Source: Fischerella sp. PCC 9605 (GTDB taxonomy: Bacteria; Cyanobacteriota; Cyanobacteriia; Cyanobacteriales; Nostocaceae). Taken from it: 64,000 bases of DNA. Where the stretch lies: NCBI RefSeq assembly GCF_000517105.1, contig NZ_KI912148.1, positions 552,518 to 616,517 on the forward strand, written 5' to 3'. The notes beneath the pieces were generated by a model. The model was not told the DNA's origin. It worked only from the letters and a program-made list of their open reading frames with translations, and made no database searches. The position numbers and the translations under genes were made by a program. Below are positions 37,250 to 44,644 of this stretch, piece after piece; the first letter of the stretch is position 1; each line of letters begins with the position of its first letter.

Positions 37250-38119
37250 TCACTGCTTTTGCTGCGAATAATTTTTACCGTGATTTAAAATCCCGTAATT
37301 GGGGCTAAAAAGTAATGCTAATAGAAATAATGCCGATACTACTAAAACAATAGCCGGCCCGGAGGGTAAATTATAAAAATAACTGAGGTACATACCGCTA
37401 ATACTAGAAATTACCCCAATTACTGCTCCTAAAATCATGACTTGGTGCAGGCGTTTAACTAATAAATAAGCGGTTGCTCCTGGTGTAATTAACAGTGATA
37501 GTACGAGAATAACGCCAACAGCTTTCATGCTGGCGACAATTGTTAAAGCAATTAGCAGCATCAGTCCAAAGTTGAGCCGATTTACTGGTAAACCTGCTGC
37601 TTGAGCACCTAAAGGATCAAAGGTATAAAATAGCAGTTCTTTGTATAACAAAAAGACCACTATGAACACTATGGCAGCAATGATGGCTGTGTCTCGCACA
37701 TCTTGTGCAGTCACGCCGAGAATATTGCCAAAGAGAAAGTGATTGAGGTCAATTTTATTTTCTTTTTGAATTACGGTAATCAAAGTAATACCAAGGGCAA
37801 AGAATGCCGAAAAAACTATTCCCATTGCTGCGTCTTCTTTAATAGGCGATCGCGTTCTGATCAAGGCGATGCACATTGTACTGACGACACCCGCAATAAA
37901 CGCGCCAATAAAAATATTACCTCCCAATAAAAAAGCGATCGCCAGTCCCGGCAAAACCGAGTGACTGATAGCATCACCCAGCAAAGCTAACCGCTGCACC
38001 ATCAAGTAGCTACCCACAACAGCACACAACATGCCTACTAAAATGGCGATGACAAGCGATCGCTGCATAAAGCCATACTGTAAAGGCTCAATCAACGCTT
38101 GCAGTAATTCATAATTCAT
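37250..38119 (-). CDS. mntB: Manganese-type ABC transporter permease
   Basis: This 289-residue protein has about eight membrane helices and belongs to the ZnuB/MntB permease family: LGDAISHSVLPGLAIAFLLG is the cytoplasmic coupling motif. It works with the ATPase gene 19 bases upstream and the divergent binding-protein gene. I assign manganese because the binding protein matches MntC. Its start lies inside an AATTCAT heptamer array, which supplies several alternative ATG codons in different frames. ATG at 38119 gives MNYELLQALIEPLQYGFMQR. The C-terminus ends with a polar tail. The gene is close enough to mntA to be in one operon. Confidence 0.85.
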   Translation of the reverse strand: MNYELLQALIEPLQYGFMQRSLVIAILVGMLCAVVGSYLMVQRLALLGDAISHSVLPGLAIAFLLGGNIFIGAFIAGVVSTMCIALIRTRSPIKEDAAMGIVFSAFFALGITLITVIQKENKIDLNHFLFGNILGVTAQDVRDTAIIAAIVFIVVFLLYKELLFYTFDPLGAQAAGLPVNRLNFGLMLLIALTIVASMKAVGVILVLSLLITPGATAYLLVKRLHQVMILGAVIGVISSISGMYLSYFYNLPSGPAIVLVVSALFLLALLFSPNYGILNHGKNYSQQKQ

Positions 38120-38137
38120 AATTCATAATTCATAATT
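38106..38137 (-). repeat. AATTCAT heptamer array at the start of mntB
   Basis: About four units of TATGAAT (minus strand) fill the 19-base gap between mntA and mntB and continue over the first four codons of mntB. Confidence 0.85.
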
Positions 38138-38138
38138 T

Positions 38139-38957
38139 TTATGCTGCCTCTTTCCAAAAGATTACATTACCACTGTAGGCGCGGGACAAATTTTCTTCAG
38201 TTAATACCTGCTGTCGAGAACCTGTAGCAATTACCTCGCGATTTAATAAAATTAACTCATCAAAATGAGTGATAGATTCCCCTAAGTCATGGTTGACAAC
38301 AAGAACTATTTTTCCAGCAGCAGCGAGTTCGTGAAATACTTCAAAAATGACTGACTGAGTTTTCTGATCGATACCCACAAACGGCTCATCAAAGCAAAAA
38401 ATTTCCGCTTCCTGTGCTAAAGCACGCGCTAAAAATACCCGTTGTTGCTGTCCTCCCGAAAGCTGTCCGATGGGACGGTTACGGTATTCAATTATGCCTA
38501 CTCTTTCCAAAGCAGCTTTTGCTACCTGCCGACTCACTGTACTAAAACTACGCAACCAACCTGTTTTCTTCACCCTTCCCATCATCACTACATCCCAAAC
38601 TGTAGCGGGATATGTCCAGTCAATTTGACTGCGCTGCGGTACATAAGCAACTTTCTCCAGTTGCTGTGTCAAAGGTTTTTCTTTATACAGCACCGTACCG
38701 CTACTGGGAACTAACCCCAGCATCGCTTTCATCAACGTGCTTTTACCAGCACCATTGGGGCCAAATATACCTGTTAGTTGTCCTGCTTTCACAGTACAGT
38801 TTACGTCCGTGAGGGCTTCTACTGCCCGATAATGCACGCTTAAATGGGCAATGTTAATGGCATCGTTAGCATCGGTATCAATAGATGTTATCGCTGGAGT
38901 GAGCATTTCTACTGTTCGTTTCTGGAGTAGAGTTGGCTGTAAAAATACGGTTTCCAT
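38139..38957 (-). CDS. mntA: Manganese-type ABC transporter ATP-binding protein
   Basis: This 272-residue ABC ATPase has Walker A FGPNGAGKSTLMKAM, the Q-loop region VAYVPQRSQIDW, the signature LSGGQQQRVFLARAL, Walker B EIFCFDEPF and the switch His in VNHDLGES. The sequence is typical of the zinc/manganese class of importers. The first 30 to 40 residues are an unusual extension with no match to the domain; an internal ATG at 38906 would give a shorter protein. It is transcribed with mntB and divergent from mntC. The intergenic region of 51 bases contains two copies of a TATGN4CATA-type palindrome that is a possible operator. Confidence 0.87.
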   Translation of the reverse strand: METVFLQPTLLQKRTVEMLTPAITSIDTDANDAINIAHLSVHYRAVEALTDVNCTVKAGQLTGIFGPNGAGKSTLMKAMLGLVPSSGTVLYKEKPLTQQLEKVAYVPQRSQIDWTYPATVWDVVMMGRVKKTGWLRSFSTVSRQVAKAALERVGIIEYRNRPIGQLSGGQQQRVFLARALAQEAEIFCFDEPFVGIDQKTQSVIFEVFHELAAAGKIVLVVNHDLGESITHFDELILLNREVIATGSRQQVLTEENLSRAYSGNVIFWKEAA

Positions 38958-38960
38958 AAT

Positions 38961-38972
38961 TATGTTTTCATA
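38961..38972. promoter_or_regulatory. Candidate operator TATGTTTTCATA, copy 1
   Basis: A TATG-N4-CATA palindrome lies 3 bases before the mntA start codon. An inverted copy over 11 bases occurs at 39008-39018, on the other side of the divergent intergenic region. The pairing suggests a regulator of this metal transporter, but no family motif is recognised. Confidence 0.5.
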
Positions 38973-39007
38973 GTTCTTGCTTCAGCTTACTATAAAAATG
39001 AAAAGAA

Positions 39008-39019
39008 TATGAAAACATC
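39008..39019. promoter_or_regulatory. Candidate operator TATGAAAACATC, copy 2
   Basis: This is the inverted partner of the site at 38961-38972, matching at 11 bases. It overlaps the first ATG of the mntC frame (39009), which makes that ATG less likely to be the start. Confidence 0.45.
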
Positions 39020-40187
39020 TATAGCTGGGATAATGTTGAACATACATGAAGCTAATGCTACAGGCGGAAGGCACAAACAAGTCAAAAGTCAAAAGTCAAA
39101 AGTCAAAAGTCAAAAGTCAAGAGTCAAGGGTCAAGAGTCAAAAGATTCCTCCACCCTTCCCCTCTCACCCTCCCACACCCCCCACACTTCCCACACTCCC
39201 CACCCCTCCCCCTCATCACTCTGGTGGCAGCAATTCCCCCATCACCTATGTCTGGGAATAGTTTTACCGCTTGCGTTATTTGGTTGTACACCATCGAATT
39301 CTTCTAACCCAGCGGCAGATGGCAAGCCGCAAGTTGTAGCAACTAGCACTATTATTGCCGATCTGGCTGAGGAAGTTGGCGGAGACGAAATTCAGCTAAA
39401 GGGAATTCTCCAACCGGGTACAGATCCGCATGTTTACGAACCAAGACCACAAGATAGTAAGTTTTTAGAAGAAGCGGACTTGATTTTGTATAACGGTTAC
39501 AACTTAGAACCCGGACTAATTAAGTTAATGAATGCAGCAGGAACTAAGGCGCGGAAGTTAGCGGTGGGAGAGGTAGCAAAGCCGTTACAACTGGAAAAAA
39601 GCAAAGGCGAGGTAGTCCCAGATCCGCACGTTTGGGGTGATGTGAAAAATGCGATCGCAATGGTGAACGCGATTCGGGATGCTTTAATTGAGTTATCACC
39701 AGAAGACAAAGCAGAATTTACCCAAAACGCACAGCAACTTACTACGGAATTAAAACAGTTAGATAGCTGGATTACTCAACAAATTCAAACTATTCCCCCA
39801 GATAAGCGCAAACTTGTAACCACCCACGATGCGTTTCAATATTACGGACGCGCTTACAACATACCAATTGCAGGTACATTAATTGGTATTAGTACAGAAG
39901 AACAACCCAGCGCCCAAACAGTCAAGCAACTAGTAGAGTCAATTAAAAAAATAGGTGTTCCGGCGATTTTTGCTGAGACTACAATTAACCCTACTTTGAT
40001 TAAAACTGTAGCGCAAGAAGCAGGGGTGAAATTAGCACCGCGTCAACTTTATTCTGATTCCATTGGTGCGCCTGGAAGTGATGGTGATTCTTATAGCAAA
40101 ATGATGCAGGCGAATACACAGACTATTGTCGAAGCATTGGCAGGAAAGTACACGCCGTTTCAACCTGCTACTTCAAAGAAAAATTGA
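39009..40187 (+). CDS. mntC: Manganese-binding lipoprotein of ABC transporter, with repeat-filled N-terminus
   Basis: The protein has 392 residues from the first ATG. From about residue 95 it is a cluster A-I metal-binding protein: GTDPHVYEPRPQD, VPDPHVWGDVKNAIAMV, TTHDAFQYYGRAY, AETTINPTLIKTV and LYSDSIGAPGSDGDSY give His, His, Glu and Asp ligands, as in MntC. A lipobox LALFGC with Cys93 follows a hydrophobic stretch. Before it, residues about 24-70 are encoded by AGTCAAA repeats and a C-rich tract and give a Lys/Gln/Ser then Pro/Ser/His-rich segment that has no place in a lipoprotein signal. The start may be ATG 39033 or 39009. The domain is confident, and the export of the protein is in doubt. 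Confidence 0.87.
   Translation: MKTSIAGIMLNIHEANATGGRHKQVKSQKSKVKSQKSRVKGQESKDSSTLPLSPSHTPHTSHTPHPSPSSLWWQQFPHHLCLGIVLPLALFGCTPSNSSNPAADGKPQVVATSTIIADLAEEVGGDEIQLKGILQPGTDPHVYEPRPQDSKFLEEADLILYNGYNLEPGLIKLMNAAGTKARKLAVGEVAKPLQLEKSKGEVVPDPHVWGDVKNAIAMVNAIRDALIELSPEDKAEFTQNAQQLTTELKQLDSWITQQIQTIPPDKRKLVTTHDAFQYYGRAYNIPIAGTLIGISTEEQPSAQTVKQLVESIKKIGVPAIFAETTINPTLIKTVAQEAGVKLAPRQLYSDSIGAPGSDGDSYSKMMQANTQTIVEALAGKYTPFQPATSKKN
39078..39146 (+). repeat. AGTCAAA heptamer array inside mntC
   Basis: Nine or ten consecutive AGTCAAA/AGTCAAG units lie in the mntC reading frame and are followed by a C-rich tract (to about 39225). The family is the same as at 3909-3950. Confidence 0.88.
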
Positions 40188-40221
40188 TATCCTCTCCGCA
40201 TTAGCGCTTCTGGCAAATGCG

Positions 40222-40243
40222 TTACCAAGTTCCAGCTTGGTAA
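40222..40243. repeat. TTACCAAG/CTTGGTAA hairpin after mntC
   Basis: An 8-bp perfect stem with a 6-base loop lies 35 bases after the mntC stop, within a longer weak inverted repeat. It might act as terminator for mntC, but its T run is short. Confidence 0.5.
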
Positions 40244-40305
40244 TGAGGGGATTTTGATTCGCTGGTAGTACTTGTACTATATCTGGTTCCCAGCCAGAGA
40301 AACGC

Positions 40306-40518
40306 CTACTCTTCTACTATTTCAAATAAATCTTCTAACAACACATCAAACGTCTGAGCTAATTTTTTGAGGGCAGTCAGGTCAACAGTTGACCTTTGCG
40401 GCAAGCGCATGTAAGTTTTTACCGTACCATATGGCACACCTGAGCGATCGGATACTTCCTTAATCGTCCAGCCTTCTTTGTCAGCAAATTCTTGAATGCG
40501 TAACCTTACCAAACCCAT
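40306..40518 (-). CDS. Small XRE/Cro-type HTH regulator
   Basis: The protein has 70 residues from ATG 40518 (MGLVRLRIQEFADKEGW). It consists of a single helix-turn-helix domain of the XRE class: IKEVSDRSGVPYGTVKTYMR, followed by LTALKKLAQTFDVLLEDLFE. A longer form from a TTG at 40593 would add 25 residues that do not look like part of the fold. No DNA target is known. It is convergent with mntC and divergent from the small gene at 40675. Regulation of that gene is possible from position alone. Confidence 0.8.
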   Translation of the reverse strand: MGLVRLRIQEFADKEGWTIKEVSDRSGVPYGTVKTYMRLPQRSTVDLTALKKLAQTFDVLLEDLFEIVEE

Positions 40519-40674
40519 GCTTGACAGATAGCGAATTTTCGCTGTAGTGTTAGGTTCAATAATAAAGCGATCGCCTCGGTCTGTCAAACTCAAGCGATCG
40601 CTAAATAAAACCGTACAAACTCGTAAAGGCTTCTAGTAAAAGCCACTTACGAAGTTATATTACGAAGTTATATT

Positions 40675-41136
40675 ATGATAATAACACCACAACCCCAATC
40701 ACAGCCAGCTCACCCTTTGGCTAGGTTTGTCACCCCAGAAGCGATCGCTCTCCTCCTCAAAATCAAAATCGAGCAGATTAAAGATATCCGGTTATGGCCT
40801 AATGTAATTTTGGTGGTAGCAAAAGGATTAACAAGATTTGTTAGCTACGCCGACTTACCCCCAATTGTCGAAGCCGAACCACCTCAAAAACAGGATTTCG
40901 CTCGTTGGCGCAAACGCTGGAAAAAGAACGAAACTAAGCAAGCACCCGAATTTTGGGGCGAATTTTACAAGCATAAATTTTGGCAGGCTGCTTGTGTGAA
41001 TCAACTCCAGACTTGGGGAGAACTGGTGAACGCAATTAAATTTACCCTCTGCCCAAAAGTGCTAGAGTTCTTGAGGAGTGAATATCTAGCAGTAAAGCAT
41101 AAACAAGCTAAAACACATTTAATCTGCATATTCTAA
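40675..41136 (+). CDS. Small basic protein of unknown function, C-terminus altered by a repeat element
   Basis: This is a 153-residue protein with no recognised domain. It is Trp- and Lys-rich in the second half (RWRKRWKKNETKQ, FWGEFYKHKFWQAAC) and hydrophobic in the first. The last 11 residues, QAKTHLICIF and the stop codon TAA, are encoded by the first 34 bases of the 106-bp repeat element at 41103-41208. The natural protein may therefore have been longer or have ended differently. The ATG at 40675 has no strong ribosome-binding site. The XRE gene lies 156 bases upstream in the other direction. Confidence 0.6.
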   Translation: MIITPQPQSQPAHPLARFVTPEAIALLLKIKIEQIKDIRLWPNVILVVAKGLTRFVSYADLPPIVEAEPPQKQDFARWRKRWKKNETKQAPEFWGEFYKHKFWQAACVNQLQTWGELVNAIKFTLCPKVLEFLRSEYLAVKHKQAKTHLICIF

Positions 41137-41208
41137 ATTAATCTAACTCTTGTGGGGTGGGCGTCCTCGCCCGCCAAGATCATGCAAATTAGATGTGGAA
41201 CAGCTTAT
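41103..41208. mobile_element. 106-bp inverted-repeat-ended element, copy 2 (MITE-like)
   Basis: This copy has the same length and ends as 20627-20732, with six base differences (about 94 percent identity). Its left end reads ACAAGCT and its right end AGCTTAT. The interior contains a GGGCG-TCCT-CGCCC stem that is perfect here and imperfect in copy 1, which suggests pairing matters. Confidence 0.75.
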
Positions 41209-41454
41209 CAGGCTTGTTAAGCTTTTTACTTTTGACCTTTGACTGTTGACTCTGGACAACCACCACGAAAAATATGCTTTTTCAGAGTAATCCTTAAAGG
41301 TTTTTCATTGCCTTGGAATAATTTAGATTACGATAGAATTGTAGAATTGTTAAGGCTTATTTACAGAATTTGCAGATCATCCCAAATTCTGTTAAAGCAG
41401 TCCACCACTATATATAAACTGTAATCCCCTTTAGAGTACTGGAACGCCCTTATT
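41209..41454. other. Intergenic region upstream of typA
   Basis: This begins with the tail of a heptamer-like tract (TTTGACTGTTGACTCTGGAC at 41233-41255). The rest is AT-rich and presumably holds the typA promoter. No gene is seen; a 61-codon frame at 41239 has no protein-like features. Confidence 0.5.
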
Positions 41455-43245
41455 ATGACGCTCCCAATCCGTAACGTCGCTATTATCGCCCACGTAGACC
41501 ACGGCAAAACAACCCTCGTTGATGCTCTCCTCAAACAATCCGGCATTTTCCGTGAAGGTGAAGACGTTCCGGATTGCGTCATGGACTCCAACGCCCTGGA
41601 AAGGGAACGGGGAATTACTATTCTTTCTAAAAATACAGCAGTCAAGTATAAAGACACGCTGATTAATATTGTCGATACTCCCGGACACGCTGACTTTGGC
41701 GGTGAAGTTGAACGTGTACTCGGCATGGTTGATGGTTGCATCCTGATTGTAGATGCCAACGAAGGCCCTATGCCTCAGACTCGCTTTGTGTTGAAAAAGG
41801 CACTGGAAAAAGGATTACGTCCCATTGTCGTAGTTAACAAGATTGACCGTCCGCAAGCAGACCCCTACGGTGCAATTGATAAAGTACTGGATCTGTTTCT
41901 GGAATTAGGTGCAGACGAAGACCAGTGTGATTTTCCTTATCTGTTCGCCTCTGGTTTAAGTGGTTATGCCAAAGATGACTTGGATGATGAACCCAAGGAT
42001 ATGCAGCCGTTGTTTGATGCAATTCTGCGTCATGTTCCACCACCAGTAGGCGATGTAAATAAACCATTGCAGCTGCAAGTTACGACCCTAGATTATTCTG
42101 AATATCTGGGACGGATTGTGATTGGCAGAATTCACAACGGTAAGATCCGCATGGGACAGCAAGCGGCTTTGGTGACAGAAAAGGGTGATATTGTCAAAGC
42201 CAAAATCACCAAGTTGATGGGCTTTGAAGGCTTAAAGCGGGTGGAAATGGAAGAAGCTTCTGCTGGTTATATTGTGGCAGTGGCTGGTTTTGCTGATGCA
42301 AATATTGGTGAAACAATCACCGATCCCAATGAACCCCAGGCTTTACCACTGATTAAAGTGGATGAACCGACATTACAGATGACCTTCTGGGTTAACGATT
42401 CACCTTTTGCCGGTCAAGAAGGAAAACTGGTGACATCTCGGCAAGTGCGCGATCGCCTTTTCCGCGAACTAGAAACCAACGTCGCCCTGCGCGTCGAAGA
42501 AACCGACTCTCCCGATAAATTCCTCGTTTCTGGTCGTGGTGAGTTGCACCTGGGTATTTTAATCGAAACCATGCGCCGTGAAGGTTATGAGTTTCAAGTC
42601 TCTCAGCCTCAGGTAATTTACCGCGAAGTCAACGGACAACCTTGTGAACCTTACGAACTCTTAGTTCTAGACGTTCCTGAAGATGGTGTTGGTAGCTGCA
42701 TTGAACGCTTAGGACAACGCAAGGGCGAAATGCAAGATATGCAAGTTGGTGGTAATGGACGCACCCAACTAGAGTTCGTGATTCCCGCCCGTGGATTAAT
42801 TGGTTTCCGGGGTGAATTCATGCGGATGACACGGGGTGAAGGTATCATGAATCACAGCTTCTTAGACTATCGTCCCATCACTGGCGATATTGAAGCCCGC
42901 AACAAAGGCGTGTTAATTGCTTTTGAAGAGGGTGTCTCTACTTTCTACGCGATGAAGAATGCCGAAGATAGAGGTGTATTCTTTATCACGCCTGGCACGA
43001 AGGTCTACAAGGGCATGATTGTCGGCGAACATAATCGTCCCCAAGACTTGGAACTGAATGTCTGTAAGACCAAGCAGCTTACCAACCACCGCGCTTCTAG
43101 CGGTGAAGAATTGGTGCAGTTGCAAGCGCCAGTAGACATGAGCTTAGAGCGTGCTTTAGAGTACATTGGGCCCGATGAATTGGTGGAAGTAACTCCTCAA
43201 TCAATTCGTCTGCGGAAGATGGCAAAGAAGTTGGCTAGGCGTTAG
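41455..43245 (+). CDS. typA: Ribosome-associated translational GTPase TypA/BipA
   Basis: This 596-residue member of the EF-G-like GTPases has G1 [42 protein letters not shown] and the five-domain layout ending in the BipA-specific C-terminal domain ([34 protein letters not shown]). It binds the 70S ribosome and assists large-subunit assembly at low temperature or stress. The start ATG 41455 gives the usual [17 protein letters not shown]. The length is normal. Intact and well conserved, it shows no sign of disturbance. Confidence 0.96.
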   Translation: MTLPIRNVAIIAHVDHGKTTLVDALLKQSGIFREGEDVPDCVMDSNALERERGITILSKNTAVKYKDTLINIVDTPGHADFGGEVERVLGMVDGCILIVDANEGPMPQTRFVLKKALEKGLRPIVVVNKIDRPQADPYGAIDKVLDLFLELGADEDQCDFPYLFASGLSGYAKDDLDDEPKDMQPLFDAILRHVPPPVGDVNKPLQLQVTTLDYSEYLGRIVIGRIHNGKIRMGQQAALVTEKGDIVKAKITKLMGFEGLKRVEMEEASAGYIVAVAGFADANIGETITDPNEPQALPLIKVDEPTLQMTFWVNDSPFAGQEGKLVTSRQVRDRLFRELETNVALRVEETDSPDKFLVSGRGELHLGILIETMRREGYEFQVSQPQVIYREVNGQPCEPYELLVLDVPEDGVGSCIERLGQRKGEMQDMQVGGNGRTQLEFVIPARGLIGFRGEFMRMTRGEGIMNHSFLDYRPITGDIEARNKGVLIAFEEGVSTFYAMKNAEDRGVFFITPGTKVYKGMIVGEHNRPQDLELNVCKTKQLTNHRASSGEELVQLQAPVDMSLERALEYIGPDELVEVTPQSIRLRKMAKKLARR

Positions 43246-43383
43246 TAGTTAGTTGTTAACTACTAGAACGTCGATGGTGACAAGGGAGAGAATTTCTTCC
43301 TTGTCTCCCGTATCCCCTTTCCCAGTTCCTGCTTATCCTTCCAGCCTGACTCCGCAATGTTTTTCCCTTAGCCCCACTCTCCC

Positions 43384-44391
43384 TTACTGTGGGTACTCAT
43401 GAGATACATAGGGAACTTCTACTATTTCACCCGTGGCTTCTCCGACTTGGATTTGCAAACCTGCACCACCAGCTTTGGTACGGATGTAGCCTAAACCACG
43501 ATAACCTTCAGCGGTTTCTGTGCAGCTAGTTAGCTTGCCGATTTTTTCATCGCCGACTGTAATAGTTGTTCCTGGTTCGACGAGAGCGCTTAAACGTATA
43601 CCCCAAAGGTGCTGTTTTACACCTTGATAAGTATTTAAACGGGCGATGGTTTCTTGTCCGATATAACAACCTTTGTTAAAAGAAATTGTTTGCCATAATC
43701 CGGCTTCCAGAGGATTGTAATCATCTGTTAATTCCTGTTCGGGAGCCGGGCGACCTTGTATAATTCGCAACACTTCCCAAGCGCGATCGCTCATTGGAAC
43801 TGCACCCAATTCAACGATTTTGTTCCAAATAGTTTCTTTAACAGAGGCTGGCAAAATCAGGGTGTATCCTGGGGAAGCTAAGCCACTACCAATGGCAAAG
43901 ATGACCCCTCCTTTATCCCCCTCGTTCACGGAGGGGATGGAGAGGTGATTTCCGTAGGGTTGACCGATAATTGCCTCAGCACCCAGCTTTTCGACGATGG
44001 CGTCACTTCCCGGGCCTATCAGGCTAAAGGTTGCAGTTTCATCAGTGATATCGGTTAGCTGTACCTTGTCAGCAAAAAAGATGTAACGATCTAGCCATTG
44101 CATCAAAAACTCACGACGGTTGGGCGAAACCAACAATAGCACCGCATCTTCCATGACATAGCTTGTCACTAAGTCAATAGTACGGCCAGTGGATGTCACA
44201 AAAACTGTATCGCAGCCTTGACCTGGTTTAAGTGTTTGAAAATCGTTAGTGCTTTGGTTGTGCAAAAAGCGGAGGCGATCGTCATCAGAAACTTTGATGC
44301 GTCCCCAATGGGAGCGATCGCATACTGCAACTGTTGTTTGTGCTGCTTGGATAGCTGCTGTATCTTTAGCGTCAATAGCAGATGTAGACAT
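43384..44391 (-). CDS. ygfZ: YgfZ/GcvT-type folate-binding protein
   Basis: This 335-residue protein has the tetrahydrofolate-binding GcvT-like fold. The YgfZ signature KGCYIGQETIARLNTYQG contains the conserved Cys. YgfZ takes part in repair or assembly of certain iron-sulphur enzymes. A short segment of about 15 residues (SIPSVNEGDKGGV) at around residue 155-170 is encoded by a repeat-like sequence at 43904-43949 and has no counterpart that I know in the family; the frame is kept. ATG at 44391. It is convergent with typA and divergent from the repeat region at 44478. Confidence 0.88.
   Translation of the reverse strand: MSTSAIDAKDTAAIQAAQTTVAVCDRSHWGRIKVSDDDRLRFLHNQSTNDFQTLKPGQGCDTVFVTSTGRTIDLVTSYVMEDAVLLLVSPNRREFLMQWLDRYIFFADKVQLTDITDETATFSLIGPGSDAIVEKLGAEAIIGQPYGNHLSIPSVNEGDKGGVIFAIGSGLASPGYTLILPASVKETIWNKIVELGAVPMSDRAWEVLRIIQGRPAPEQELTDDYNPLEAGLWQTISFNKGCYIGQETIARLNTYQGVKQHLWGIRLSALVEPGTTITVGDEKIGKLTSCTETAEGYRGLGYIRTKAGGAGLQIQVGEATGEIVEVPYVSHEYPQ
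43904..43949. repeat. C-rich/G-rich hairpin inside ygfZ
   Basis: CCCCTCCTTTATCCCCCTC is followed by GGAGGGGATGGAGAGG, so the sequence can fold. It resembles the intergenic hairpins at 20763 and 53084 and adds about 15 codons to ygfZ. Confidence 0.55.
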
Positions 44392-44477
44392 GGCGATAGT
44401 TTAGCTTTTAAATTATAAATGATGAATATTTCATAATTTACATCCAATGGAACTTAGTACAGCTTTGTGTATTTTAA

Positions 44478-44600
44478 ACGCAGAGGGACGCAGAGTAGGC
44501 GCGGAGGGGAGGCAGCGCGTTGGAGGGTTTCCCCCCAACCCCACTGACGTGGGGGCCCCGCAGCCCCCCGTTGTAGCGACTGCCGTCGCGCAGAGTCTTT
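44478..44600. repeat. CGCAGAGG-type and G/C-rich dispersed repeat
   Basis: An ACGCAGAGGGACGCAGAG-type sequence is followed by GTTGGAGGGTTTCCCCCC and GTGGGGGCCCCGCAGC, far richer in G and C than the surroundings. I recognise these as common dispersed repeats of heterocyst-forming cyanobacteria. Confidence 0.7.
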
Positions 44601-44644
44601 CCACATTTAATTCGTTACGAATTTGTGCAATGTTGTACTTATTT

